In this document: positions 36,445 through 44,235 of the stretch, in pieces
Position numbering within the stretch: position 1 is the stretch's first letter
How the letters are laid out: every line of letters starts with the position of its first letter
Virus record (IMG/VR): IMGVR_UViG_3300013093_000001
Location: 1 to 64,000 of that record
DNA: 64,000 bases
Source: a virus
Direction: 5' to 3' (one strand)
Position numbers and translations under genes: made by a program
The notes under the pieces: model-generated
Database searches by the model: none
Told to the model about the DNA's origin: nothing
What the model saw: the letters and a program-made list of their open reading frames with translations, nothing else

Positions 36445-36934
36445 TCGGAGAATACTGCAACCGCCACTCGTACAGGTCTTTCTTGTGGGCATCTGCGCGT
36501 AAAATCTCGTCAATAAGTTTGATGACCTCGTCGGATGTTTTGCAGGTGAAAAACAACTCATCAGCTTCACTCCAACCTAGACCGAGAATTTCAGTCGCGT
36601 AGTCCTTGACATTACGCACTGATTTATTAGGCAGGACGCAATAGTCGGTTACGATACTGCCGTCCACGCGCAGATTTAAAAGCTCCTCCTTAAAAGCTAA
36701 TTGGGCACCAGAGTTGACGACGGTCCAGCCTGCTGCACATGCGGTTGTCGGACAGGATGCCGTCAACCACTTGACTGGCTCGCCGTAATAAGTTCCCGAC
36801 TCAATTTCATCGGCATTGTCCATGTCATCGCGGGACAATTTACCCCAACTGGCCTGGTCATGCGTACCTGCTTTCGCTGCGGCAACAATTGTTGCCCGCA
36901 ACTTCTTCAAGGCCGGAATGTTGTAGTCAGCCAT
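36431..36934 (-). CDS. Hypothetical protein
   Basis: This 167-residue protein has 'LTASCPTTACAAGWTVVNSG' in the middle and a helical C-terminus ('WSEADELFFTCKTSDEVIKL'). Proteins with a CPTTACAAG-like segment are widespread in phages without known function. Strong GAAAGGAAG ribosome site and its own promoter upstream. Confidence 0.65.
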   Translation of the reverse strand: MADYNIPALKKLRATIVAAAKAGTHDQASWGKLSRDDMDNADEIESGTYYGEPVKWLTASCPTTACAAGWTVVNSGAQLAFKEELLNLRVDGSIVTDYCVLPNKSVRNVKDYATEILGLGWSEADELFFTCKTSDEVIKLIDEILRADAHKKDLYEWRLQYSPTTTM

Positions 36935-36980
36935 TTGCTTCCTTTCTATTTACGCGGCTGCCGTTTGCCGCCGCATACCA

Positions 36981-37009
36981 ATTATGACCGTCCCTGCTGT
37001 TAATCGCAA
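36981..37009 (-). promoter_or_regulatory. Minus-strand promoter (TTGCGA-17-CATAAT)
   Basis: CATAAT (36981-36986) and TTGCGA (37004-37009) are 17 bases apart on the minus strand. The leader then contains a GCGGCGGCAAACGGCAGCCG-like hairpin before the ribosome site, like other minus-strand leaders here. Confidence 0.6.
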
Positions 37010-37209
37010 TTGTTGAGAACGCGCTTTACGCGCTCTGGGTAAAAAGAGCGGTAACTATAGTGACCGGGCATACCACCCACGAATGTCAGCGACAGTCGTC
37101 CATCTTTCGACCACGTCGGATAGAGAAATGTGAATTTTCCGCGAACACCGGAAATTGTCATCACAGTTCCAGGACCGACAGCCTTGCCCTTAATTCTCAA
37201 TTCGGCCAT
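37000..37209 (-). CDS. Small conserved actinophage protein
   Basis: This 69-residue basic protein begins 'MAELRIKGKAVGPGTVMTIS' and ends 'SYRSFYPERVKRVL'. The pattern is common in mycobacteriophages; function unknown. GGAG precedes the ATG. It overlaps the end of the upstream gene. Confidence 0.75.
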   Translation of the reverse strand: MAELRIKGKAVGPGTVMTISGVRGKFTFLYPTWSKDGRLSLTFVGGMPGHYSYRSFYPERVKRVLNNCD

Positions 37210-37438
37210 CGGATTCTCCGTTCACCAACCTGTATATGACCGTATCGCATCTAATAATTACTTCTTCAATAATTCCACGCTTGACCAAACCAGCGAGCAG
37301 TTGCCTGTCCCTGTATGTCTTCCTCCATTGCGGCAGGTAATAACCTCTGCCGTAGCGCAGCATTTTTTCAATCATCTTCTGCTGCGCTTGACCCAGGCCA
37401 CTACCCATGCGTGTCTGAAACAGGTTGCGACATGTCAT
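37190..37438 (-). CDS. Hypothetical DNA-binding-like protein
   Basis: This 82-residue basic protein has 'QQKMIEKMLRYGRGYYLP' and 'RQLLAGLVKRGIIEEVIIR', suggestive of a winged-helix. The start is uncertain: ATG 37438 overlaps the end of the upstream gene by 38 bases and has no clear ribosome site. Confidence 0.5.
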   Translation of the reverse strand: MTCRNLFQTRMGSGLGQAQQKMIEKMLRYGRGYYLPQWRKTYRDRQLLAGLVKRGIIEEVIIRCDTVIYRLVNGESDGRIEN

Positions 37439-37733
37439 GCTCTGGATCATCGAAAAACCAACCCTGGTCGGGGGCATATTCCGACGGGCCGGTATATTTT
37501 GATGGACGACTCGCCTGCTCCCAGCAACTTTTATGCCAGACACTAGGATCATCTGCGTCGATGCTGATTGGTCGACCGTTGAGGTTGCCGTAGCCGTCGT
37601 ACTCTCCCACCAGCAGGCTGCCATCTGGGGTTAACGCCACTGCATCAACCATCCAGCGGTTTATGTTGTTAGCCGCCATGTGACTGAGCAAAGGGTGGCG
37701 ACAGTCATTGCATAACCAGGAAAAGAATCCCAT
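37401..37733 (-). CDS. Conserved actinophage protein with N-terminal Cys pair
   Basis: This 110-residue protein opens 'MGFFSWLCNDCRHPLLS' and contains 'GSLLVGEYDGYGNLNG' and 'SVWHKSCWEQASRP', a pattern repeated in many actinophage genomes. Possible zinc site from two Cys pairs. GGAGGG precedes ATG. Confidence 0.7.
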   Translation of the reverse strand: MGFFSWLCNDCRHPLLSHMAANNINRWMVDAVALTPDGSLLVGEYDGYGNLNGRPISIDADDPSVWHKSCWEQASRPSKYTGPSEYAPDQGWFFDDPEHDMSQPVSDTHG

Positions 37734-37764
37734 TTTCCCTCCATATTCAAGGTGGTCCGGTGCA

Positions 37765-37800
37765 CCCTACCTGGGACGGGAGTAGGTGTCCCAGGTAGGG
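37765..37800 (-). terminator. Terminator hairpin
   Basis: A perfect 13-bp stem (CCCTACCTGGGAC with its complement) encloses a 10-base loop. It lies just past the stop of the minus gene ending at 37839. Confidence 0.65.
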
Positions 37801-37838
37801 GCCCGACCGGCCATGCGCTTCCCCGCGCACAACCGGGG

Positions 37839-38267
37839 TCATTGGACGTGCTTCGCTAACTGCTTCGCCGCCGCCGTCACCGGTCGGTTGACTTGTCGCT
37901 CTGCGTGGACAACCTTGGGTGCCTTGACCCGCAGGGTGGCCTTAAACGCCTGCTCCGCAGCAAGCCAATCAGCTAGCTTTTCGTGGTACTTGGCTTCCTC
38001 CTCTAACCACTGCTGACATTTGACAGAATGTGTACGCTCAGCGACCAGCCACTCGGCTATAGCCTTTTCATTGGCTTTTGCTTCCCTGGATTTAATCCAT
38101 TCCAGGGTCTTCGTGTGTAACTCATGTCCACCACACACGCTGTTCGCGCAACAAACATGAGAGTGGGTGTTGTCTTTGTAATATGTTTCCCCGCAGGGGT
38201 CGCAACCTGCTGGGCAGGTTGGCGTCTTGTCGCCGGTCCAACCCATGCACCGCAAGTATTGCCTCAT
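37839..38267 (-). CDS. Hypothetical protein with Cys-rich N-terminus and long helix
   Basis: This 142-residue protein begins with a likely zinc domain ('CPAGCDPCGETYY', 'VCCANSVCGGHE') and continues as a long charged helix (Glu/Lys/Ala-rich), probably a coiled coil. ATG overlaps the previous stop (ATGA). Confidence 0.6.
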   Translation of the reverse strand: MRQYLRCMGWTGDKTPTCPAGCDPCGETYYKDNTHSHVCCANSVCGGHELHTKTLEWIKSREAKANEKAIAEWLVAERTHSVKCQQWLEEEAKYHEKLADWLAAEQAFKATLRVKAPKVVHAERQVNRPVTAAAKQLAKHVQ

Positions 38268-38773
38268 TGCGCCATGTCCAATGGTCCGTATGCGTTGTAG
38301 GGCAGGTCTTGGACAGTCAAAACTTCCTCCCACCGGTACCGGACACCGTCCGGTGTGACAGCCTCATGCGGTCCGTCATGCTCATAAACCCTGTCACCGC
38401 AACCACATGTCAAAGACTCAAAAAACACGCTAATAAAGCAGCAGACACCATCAGGGTGTACCGCTCCGCAGTCGCGGGTAGCCAACGCCACCCCATCACC
38501 ACCGTGGGTAACCAGCGCCGCAGTTTCCTGCAACGCCACAATCACAGGGTCCACAACAACCGGTTCGACCGGCTGCTCCGGCTCATGCTTTTTTAACGTC
38601 GCCGGTCGCCGGGCCGGGTCTGTGTGAGGTACCCGTATAGTCCACGCATCTACGTGGACCGCCTGGTGCATAACAAACCCACGTCCAGCTAACTCGTCAC
38701 CTACAGCTTGGAAGCTGTTGGCTCTAATGCGCGTCCTGCCATAAACAGCCTCAAAGGCATGTTTGTCGTCCAT
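38264..38773 (-). CDS. Hypothetical protein
   Basis: This 169-residue protein has an N-terminal 'HAFEAVYGRTRIRANSFQAV' domain, a Pro-rich linker and a Cys-rich C-terminal part ('LTCGCGDRVYEHDG'). AGGGAGTAGG before ATG; first gene after a promoter. Confidence 0.6.
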   Translation of the reverse strand: MDDKHAFEAVYGRTRIRANSFQAVGDELAGRGFVMHQAVHVDAWTIRVPHTDPARRPATLKKHEPEQPVEPVVVDPVIVALQETAALVTHGGDGVALATRDCGAVHPDGVCCFISVFFESLTCGCGDRVYEHDGPHEAVTPDGVRYRWEEVLTVQDLPYNAYGPLDMAQ

Positions 38774-38826
38774 TACCTACTCCCTGATCTACTCCCTGTC
38801 GGCTGCCGTTTTGCCGCCGTACCACC

Positions 38827-38856
38827 ATTATGGCCGACACCCCCAGCCACTCACAA
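38827..38856 (-). promoter_or_regulatory. Minus-strand promoter with hairpin leader
   Basis: CATAAT (38827-38832) lies 18 bases from TTGTGA (38851-38856) on the minus strand. The transcript leader then contains a GGCGGCAAAACGGCAGCC hairpin, as before the genes at 36934, 46036 and 58736. Confidence 0.5.
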
Positions 38857-38859
38857 CCC

Positions 38860-39801
38860 CTAATTCTGCGTTACCACATCCAGTATCGTCTGCCAACGGT
38901 GCAGGTAGGTGTGCTTTTCGCGGACCAGGTTGTGCCCAGCGATTCGTATAGACTCCCGTTCCTCGTCGGCGGCGACGTAATAATCAATTACGTCCCGCAG
39001 TTGATCGAAGTCACCGAAGTCGTAGTAGACCAGATGCCGCTTGTCAACAAATGACTTCTCCAAGCCCGAGATTTTAGGCATAATGAGGAAACCCCCGCGA
39101 CCCATGCATTCATAAACCCGGTCACTCCAATAATCGGGGTAGCTGAAGTGTTGGCAGAGGCTGTCGCCAACCGCCACCTTGGCATTGCCGTACACCCTGT
39201 TGAGTGCTGTTGACCGAACCGTCTTGATGCCGTCACCGCCGTAATGCCTGAATCTCTTGCCATAGGTTGTTGCCAACCAGTCAATCAGCTGCGGTCGGTA
39301 CGGCCACTCCTCGTGATAGCCGCGGCTGCCGACGAAGACAACATCAAAGGGATCGTCCCTGGTGATGTCGCGATAGCAGTCGCTGTGAAAAACACCGGCA
39401 GGTAGGTAGTGGCCCTTAACGGCGGTGTTGTTATTCAACCATTCTGCCATCAGACGGTCAGCGGTGAAGAAGTGATCCACCGTCCAGTAGGGCTCTGCTC
39501 CCATGTCCCGCTGCCGCTGTAAACCCATCCACAAGTCCAAGTGGTAGGTCACTACCGGGACACCGCAGTCGCGAATGCGATCCAGCGCCAACTCCATGCC
39601 AGGGGTGTCCCAGCCGTGGGTGTGAACCCACACCAACATATCTGCGCCTTGACAGGCTGTAACGACCTCGCGCCACGTCACCCTACGCTCCTGTAGCCGG
39701 GTAACGGTGTAACCTAACTCCTCCAAGCTGGCGGCGTGGTGATTTTCGCTGCTATACGAAACATCGAAATTGCCCAGGAAAGCAATCCTGCGGCTCACCA
39801 C
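38860..39801 (-). CDS. Glycosyltransferase (GT-B, DUF3880-like)
   Basis: This 313-residue protein has a GT-B-like layout: N-terminal 'IAFLGNFDVSYSSENHHA', 'DPFDVVFVGSRGYHEEWPYR' and the C-terminal 'DRVYECMGRGGFLIMPKISG', ending with 'IAGHNLVREKHTYLHRW'. It is distinct from the GT4-like enzyme at 34492. The acceptor is unknown; modified DNA, virion protein or host glycan are all possible. Confidence 0.8.
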   Translation of the reverse strand: MVSRRIAFLGNFDVSYSSENHHAASLEELGYTVTRLQERRVTWREVVTACQGADMLVWVHTHGWDTPGMELALDRIRDCGVPVVTYHLDLWMGLQRQRDMGAEPYWTVDHFFTADRLMAEWLNNNTAVKGHYLPAGVFHSDCYRDITRDDPFDVVFVGSRGYHEEWPYRPQLIDWLATTYGKRFRHYGGDGIKTVRSTALNRVYGNAKVAVGDSLCQHFSYPDYWSDRVYECMGRGGFLIMPKISGLEKSFVDKRHLVYYDFGDFDQLRDVIDYYVAADEERESIRIAGHNLVREKHTYLHRWQTILDVVTQN

Positions 39802-40178
39802 ACCTCACTCGGTTGTCCAATGTCCAAGACGGGTGCATCACTGCCGCGACGTATATTGCAGTCCAAATGAGAGGCTGCCCAGTTGGACACGTCCATCAAC
39901 AAATCTGGACGCTCCTTCGCGGTAAGGATGTGATCTACACTCCACGATAAAGGGTGCGGGTATGCCAACTTGTAGTCGATGGCATTGCCGCAAAGCCAGC
40001 ACGGCTTACCCACCACCCCCTCCGGGCTTCTGAAGCGTGCACACTCATCACGAAAATCTTTTTTCCTGGCTTTGTACTGCGGCGACTCACGCAGAGAACG
40101 GATTTTCGATGCGTTGACTGACGCCGCAGTTTTCGGTACTGGTGGCGCTGACTCGGGGGTGTCGTCTAGCTCATCCAT
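39795..40178 (-). CDS. HNH endonuclease
   Basis: This 127-residue protein has 'CWLCGNAIDYKLAYPHPLSW' then 'SVDHILTAKERPDLLMDVSN' and 'SHLDCNIRRGSD', a complete HNH fold with the zinc Cys pair. ATG 40178 (GGGGTAGG upstream) is preferred to 40211, which overlaps the previous gene. It precedes a glycosyltransferase and follows a structural protein gene. Confidence 0.82.
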   Translation of the reverse strand: MDELDDTPESAPPVPKTAASVNASKIRSLRESPQYKARKKDFRDECARFRSPEGVVGKPCWLCGNAIDYKLAYPHPLSWSVDHILTAKERPDLLMDVSNWAASHLDCNIRRGSDAPVLDIGQPSEVW

Positions 40179-40180
40179 GC

Positions 40181-41416
40181 CTACCCCGCTTGCGGGATGC
40201 TTTGCCGCCAATTACCTGGCATCTGCTGCTTGGCTGACAGCGACATGACATTCGCCAAGCCGTCGCCAGGTGACCAAGTCACCGTGCTGGGTTGCTGGTA
40301 CGGCAGGACCGCCAGCGTCGGGTCGGTCAGATTGACCGCCGTGTTGTCGGTGGACGCATAGAAAGCGAATGGCGCGAGGTACTGGCTTTGACCGTTGAAC
40401 GTCACATCACTAAACGTCACATCGTAAATCAAATGCGTACCGGTCGGTAAACCCAGCACGGACGTTTCGGCTACCAGCTGAAATCCGGGCGTATTGGCGT
40501 AGTCGATGGTGGACAGGACACCGTTATATATACGCGCCGTCAGTGGCGGCAAGGAAATCGCCGTACTCGCTGTCACAGCGGGTCCACCTGTGTTGGTCAC
40601 CGCAACAGTAATCTCACAAAAACCGAGGCCTTGCGCGTTGGAGAGCAGGTCGGCGTTGCCGGTCACCGCTTGAATCGCAGTATTGACCAGAGAACCCCCG
40701 AAGGACAGCAGGTACGTCTGCGGCGCATTATTGGAACTGACCGTGACGTTTCCACTCCCTATGGACGTAAGCGCCTGCAATGCGGATTGGACGCTGGTGA
40801 CACCCGTCGTCGTATGGGAAATGGAGACAGTAGGCGTGGTACCGCCAGTCAAGCTCGACGTTGCCACCAGCAACGACTGGGGCGCATTAGCGAGAGCACT
40901 GACGAATGTGATCGTGTAGGGACCGCCAGCGGAGCCGGTGACGGTGACATTGCCGGTCCCATTAATGGATGACAACGCGCCCAGCGCAGCCTGTACGGAG
41001 TTGGTCCCGGTGGCTGGCGCGTTATAGGCAATCGCAGCTGTCGTATTTCCACCGAAGGTCAGCGTGTAAGTCCCGCCCGTAGGAGAACCTGTCAAGGTAA
41101 CGGTCTGTACGTCGTTGACAGAGGCATTGGCTGGCGCAGTGTAGGGCAAAGCCACCGTTGTGTAGCCGCCGTAAGACAGGGTGAAGGTGCCCCCGGTCGG
41201 GTTGTTGATGAGGTAGACAGTCTGAGTTCCACTCGACGCAGCAGAAATTAAATAACTGGCTACGGGGAACTGCTGACCTTGCGGTAGGCGTGGCGTGAAC
41301 GTAACAAGCCCATTGACAGGCTGCACGACGGGACTGTTCGTATTACCTGAGATGGACGGGTCTGCAACCGCATAGTAGTAGCCGGTGACCTGGAAAAAAG
41401 TCAGCGAATTCGTCAT
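40181..41416 (-). CDS. Repeat-rich structural (tail-like) protein
   Basis: This 411-residue protein is built from repeated beta modules: 'GGTFTLSYGGYTTVALPYTA', 'GGTYTLTFGGNTTAAIAYNA', 'SVQAALGALSSI', 'GNVTVTGSAGGPYTITF', in about two and a half copies. The same module is in the 1286-residue fibre on the other strand. It is likely a virion decoration or fibre-associated protein. AGGAG precedes ATG 41416. Confidence 0.7.
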   Translation of the reverse strand: MTNSLTFFQVTGYYYAVADPSISGNTNSPVVQPVNGLVTFTPRLPQGQQFPVASYLISAASSGTQTVYLINNPTGGTFTLSYGGYTTVALPYTAPANASVNDVQTVTLTGSPTGGTYTLTFGGNTTAAIAYNAPATGTNSVQAALGALSSINGTGNVTVTGSAGGPYTITFVSALANAPQSLLVATSSLTGGTTPTVSISHTTTGVTSVQSALQALTSIGSGNVTVSSNNAPQTYLLSFGGSLVNTAIQAVTGNADLLSNAQGLGFCEITVAVTNTGGPAVTASTAISLPPLTARIYNGVLSTIDYANTPGFQLVAETSVLGLPTGTHLIYDVTFSDVTFNGQSQYLAPFAFYASTDNTAVNLTDPTLAVLPYQQPSTVTWSPGDGLANVMSLSAKQQMPGNWRQSIPQAG

Positions 41417-41673
41417 CAAGCTCTCCTGCGTTTGCGTTGGCCGTCATGAACAGTGGTAATGATCGCTTCTCCATCTCGCGGGTCGGACCCGAAAACCTCC
41501 GGCGGCATCTCCTGTATCTCTGGCTGGTCAACCATCTTGGGCTGAATCAACGCGGTCACCCGCAGCTTTTCTTCGTCGCTAATAATTTTCTGGTCGTACA
41601 CGACGCTGGAAAACACGAGCCGATCATTGACGCGGATATCCAACCTCGCAGGTTTCGACACAGGAACCTTCAC
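41416..41673 (-). CDS. Hypothetical protein
   Basis: This 85-residue protein precedes the repeat-rich structural gene with an ATGA overlap. It contains 'KPARLDIRVNDRLVFSSVV' and a basic C-terminus. GTG start directly after the previous stop. Perhaps an assembly partner of the downstream protein. Confidence 0.55.
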   Translation of the reverse strand: MKVPVSKPARLDIRVNDRLVFSSVVYDQKIISDEEKLRVTALIQPKMVDQPEIQEMPPEVFGSDPRDGEAIITTVHDGQRKRRRA

Positions 41674-41877
41674 CTAAACCGCCGCCCCCACCTTAAGCTG
41701 GAACAACGAGAATTTAGGGTTAGAAACCAGCGGCAGGTGATCCGCACACGTCGCGTATGTGTTGGCAACAGTGATTGCAGGGATGCGTGAGCCGGTCCTG
41801 ACAAAACACACAGCACAAGCGATGTAGTTGTCTGCGACAGCACAGGTCATGTAATTTTCTGCGGCGGTTTTCTTCAC
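41674..41877 (-). CDS. Small protein with repeated N-Y-x-x-C motif
   Basis: This roughly 67-residue protein has three short repeats, 'AENYMTCAV', 'ADNYIACAV' and 'ANTYATCAD', before a 'FSLFQLKVG' end. The start is uncertain (GTG 41877 proposed). Possibly a small virion component; no family recognised. Confidence 0.45.
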   Translation of the reverse strand: MKKTAAENYMTCAVADNYIACAVCFVRTGSRIPAITVANTYATCADHLPLVSNPKFSLFQLKVGAAV

Positions 41878-42020
41878 CCCGACAGTATGACACCTTTTAA
41901 CGCGACAAGATGCGCCGCTGGCAGTGTGTCCAATACACACGCCAACCCGGTAGCGAAGCCGGTGGACCGGGGTTACCCTGTTGTTATACGGCAAACCGCC
42001 GTGGTCGGAAAGGGGTAACA
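41878..42020. promoter_or_regulatory. Divergent intergenic region
   Basis: The 143-base gap separates minus structural genes from a plus gene. It contains an inverted repeat GTGTGT-CCAAT-ACACAC (41924-41940) and a TTATAC -10-like box before the plus gene. No full promoter is certain. Confidence 0.3.
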
Positions 42021-42392
42021 ATGAACCAAAATACTGCGTCAGTAGGTGGTGGCCTGCGGCAAGCGAGAAAACAGCAGGCCGCTAAGAGGACACCAGCCAA
42101 GGTCACGCAACTGCGTACCGACACAGATCAGGCGACAAGCCGCAATGCAGCAAAGCCGCAAAGCAGCAAACGAGCAACCCTGAAGTGGACCTTGTCCGGT
42201 GACGCGAAGGGTCGCAAGCAGGTTCCGGCGACCGCTGTCGCGCCAAACGGTGACCTCTACAGCATTGCCGGGTCCGACAAGCAATGGCGAGCCGATGTCA
42301 TTGATGTCAACAAGAACAAGTCAACCCTGGTGGTGGATGTGGCGTTCGACAAGGCTTACAAAGCCTGCGTGGAACACAGCAAGTCGCCGTAA
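42021..42392 (+). CDS. Basic hypothetical protein
   Basis: This 123-residue protein has a very basic N-terminal half ('RQARKQQAAKRTPAKVTQLR') and a small beta domain ('WRADVIDVNKNKSTLVVDVA'). GGAAAGGGG gives an excellent ribosome site for ATG 42021. It is possibly nucleic-acid binding. A strong hairpin follows. Confidence 0.6.
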   Translation: MNQNTASVGGGLRQARKQQAAKRTPAKVTQLRTDTDQATSRNAAKPQSSKRATLKWTLSGDAKGRKQVPATAVAPNGDLYSIAGSDKQWRADVIDVNKNKSTLVVDVAFDKAYKACVEHSKSP

Positions 42393-42393
42393 A

Positions 42394-42759
42394 TTGCGGA
42401 TGTGGATGTGCCCGACCCAATGGATGTGTCGGGCACATCTACTAGGAGAACACCGGGAGCTTCATGCCCTGGTAGGCATCATACGGCGCGGGACCAGCTT
42501 AGATGGTTATGCGGCCAATGGTTTGATTGAAACCGGGTCAATCCTCGCTCGACATGAGCAGTTAGTTGCTGAAATGACAAAAAGGGGCTACCAGCACCAC
42601 AGCCCATTGATATATCAGGACGATATATCTTTCGGCGTTGTTGACCGGGAGTCAGCTGCGACAGAATTAGCCAGACGATGCAGCCATTGCAGGAACATGA
42701 TGCCAGTCAAGAACTTACCGGCCACCCAAACCCAGGGCACCCAGTTCGTCATTGAATAG
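42394..42759 (+). CDS. Pyrimidine-dimer DNA glycosylase (T4 DenV-like)
   Basis: This 121-residue protein starts at TTG 42394 so that its N-terminus reads 'MRMWMCPTQWMCRAHLLGEH', lining up with small Pyr_excise-family proteins. 'GEHRELH' matches 'AEYRELP' of T4 endonuclease V, placing Glu22 at the catalytic position. 'LARHEQLVAEMTKRGYQHHS' follows, then a CSHC pair. It would cut at UV-induced dimers. A perfect hairpin overlaps codons 4-16. Confidence 0.72.
   Translation: MRMWMCPTQWMCRAHLLGEHRELHALVGIIRRGTSLDGYAANGLIETGSILARHEQLVAEMTKRGYQHHSPLIYQDDISFGVVDRESAATELARRCSHCRNMMPVKNLPATQTQGTQFVIE
42405..42439 (+). terminator. Perfect 12-bp hairpin, possible terminator/attenuator
   Basis: GATGTGCCCGAC pairs perfectly with GTCGGGCACATC around an 11-base loop, 13 bases past the stop of the gene ending at 42392. 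It lies inside the 5' end of the DenV-like frame. Confidence 0.5.
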
Positions 42760-42763
42760 TAGT

Positions 42764-43477
42764 TCAGGTAATTATTCGGGTGTAACCGTTCCAAGCATCT
42801 AAAATATCGCGACAGAAATCCTCTGACCTCCACGCTGGCGGCCCCTCCTCAATCTCTTGGACATAATGCCGTATAGCTGCTCGTCCATCAAAGCCAACGT
42901 CTACGCCCCACACCGTGAAGGCTGCCCACTTGCGGCCACAAGGGGGGCATTTGCCGCAAGCCCTGCCCCTGACCGGCTCATAACAGGAAAACGTGTCTTT
43001 GACCATGCGCTTACCATCAAACCCCCTGGTCAAACATTCTCCGACCAAAGCGGCCTTCGTCAATCTATACACCGGCAACTCAACCTTGACATTTCTCCCG
43101 TCAGGTAACCACCGCTGGACGGCGAATAAATACTCTGTCAGGTTGTTCAACCTGCTGACGAACTCCAAATCCTTGTCGTGGCCGGTACTGCTGTCAACGG
43201 ACCCCATCTGAATCCTGTCACCGTAGTTGGCGGCTACGAGCGCCAATATAGCGTTGCGACCGGGGATGACTTTGGAGTCCTGCAATTCATAATTCCCCAA
43301 TTGGCGCAGGTCAGCTACTTCTAACCGGCCAGTAAATCCAGGTGGCTTCTTAAGCCGACGATACTCCTGCTCCCCGTATCGCCCCCCCATGCGGCAGTAG
43401 AGCAACACGTCAGGCTTTGTCAACAGACTCATGCAATAACTGTCAACCCCACCACTGTAGAGCGCTACAACGGTCAC
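42764..43477 (-). CDS. QueC-like PP-loop enzyme (second copy, divergent)
   Basis: This 237-residue ATP-pyrophosphatase has the PP-loop 'YSGGVDSYC' (8-13), 'VIPGRNAILALVAANYGDRI' and a QueC-type zinc site Cys165, Cys174, Cys177, Cys180 ('CGKCPPCGRKW'). It is longer and much diverged from the canonical QueC two genes upstream. It may act on a 7-deazaguanine derivative beyond preQ0 or be a specialised QueC. GTG start overlaps the small upstream gene. Confidence 0.78.
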   Translation of the reverse strand: MTVVALYSGGVDSYCMSLLTKPDVLLYCRMGGRYGEQEYRRLKKPPGFTGRLEVADLRQLGNYELQDSKVIPGRNAILALVAANYGDRIQMGSVDSSTGHDKDLEFVSRLNNLTEYLFAVQRWLPDGRNVKVELPVYRLTKAALVGECLTRGFDGKRMVKDTFSCYEPVRGRACGKCPPCGRKWAAFTVWGVDVGFDGRAAIRHYVQEIEEGPPAWRSEDFCRDILDAWNGYTRIIT

Positions 43478-43611
43478 GGCGACATTCTCTGACTGCTGAC
43501 AGCTTTGAGGGAAGCGTTATCGTTTAAGGCTGCTTCTAACTTAGCCTCAGCCCGCAAACACCTTTGTCGCCACTCGTCTTTTTCTCGTTGCAATTCACAG
43601 TCCATGTCCAT
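43474..43611 (-). CDS. Small coiled-coil protein
   Basis: This 45-residue charged helix ('CELQREKDEWRQRCLRAEAK') lies between queC and the QueC-like gene. It starts 3 bases after the queC stop and overlaps the next GTG by four bases, which supports a real coupled cistron. Confidence 0.55.
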   Translation of the reverse strand: MDMDCELQREKDEWRQRCLRAEAKLEAALNDNASLKAVSSQRMSP

Positions 43612-43614
43612 GTG

Positions 43615-44235
43615 TCAGCATTCTAGTCCAGCCTCTCGCCGGGACAGGCAAGCACCGCAGTTATTACACGGTCGTTGTTCGCCACGGTAACAGGACCACG
43701 TCAAACCCAGCGGAACATCAGACCAACGTCCCAGCTCAACGATTTGCCGCTTATTGAGATTGATGAGGGGAGCAGATACCTTAACCCCATACGCGGAACG
43801 TCCGGCAGCGTTGAGGAATGCTATAAATTCGGGACGACAATCAGGGTATCCGGCAGCATCGTCGCGGTTACACCCCAATACCACCTCATCGCAGTTACAC
43901 ACGCTGGCGCGAGCTAAAGCTATAGATATAAGTAGCAGGTTGCGTCCCGGTACGAATGTTGCGTCCACTGTCTCAGCGTGCTTGACAGGGATTATGCCCT
44001 GTCCTGTTAAGGCAGATGGTAGCGTCATCGGCAAGGTGACAACTTCATGGACCACGCCGTAGTAATCCGCAATAGCGGCTGCCGCTTCCAGCTCCTTGAC
44101 ATGATTCTGCCCGTAATTGACTGAAAGCGCTAGGTGGACGTTTTTCCTTGCCACTGTCAGATCAAGCGCAACTGTGGAATCGATGCCACCTGATAGCAGT
44201 ACAACCGCTGCGTCAGCCCCTGAAAAGTGGCTCAC
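43615..44235 (-). CDS. queC: QueC, 7-cyano-7-deazaguanine synthase
   Basis: This 206-residue canonical QueC converts 7-carboxy-7-deazaguanine to preQ0. PP-loop 'LLSGGIDSTVAL' (15-20), 'VNYGQNHVKEL', 'TFVPGRN', 'NRDDAAGYPDCRPEF' and the four zinc cysteines 182, 190, 193 and 196 are intact. It completes the pathway begun by folE, queD and queE on the other strand. Overlaps the end of the TGT-like gene. Confidence 0.93.
   Translation of the reverse strand: MSHFSGADAAVVLLSGGIDSTVALDLTVARKNVHLALSVNYGQNHVKELEAAAAIADYYGVVHEVVTLPMTLPSALTGQGIIPVKHAETVDATFVPGRNLLLISIALARASVCNCDEVVLGCNRDDAAGYPDCRPEFIAFLNAAGRSAYGVKVSAPLINLNKRQIVELGRWSDVPLGLTWSCYRGEQRPCNNCGACLSRREAGLEC

Noticed and set aside
36981-37009. 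Leaderless promoter at this site
   Set aside because: A good -35 and a distinct ribosome binding site 40 bases downstream show a normal leader instead.
43505-43690. 61-residue plus-strand frame near queC
   Set aside because: The opposite strand holds a better-supported 45-residue gene coupled to both neighbours.
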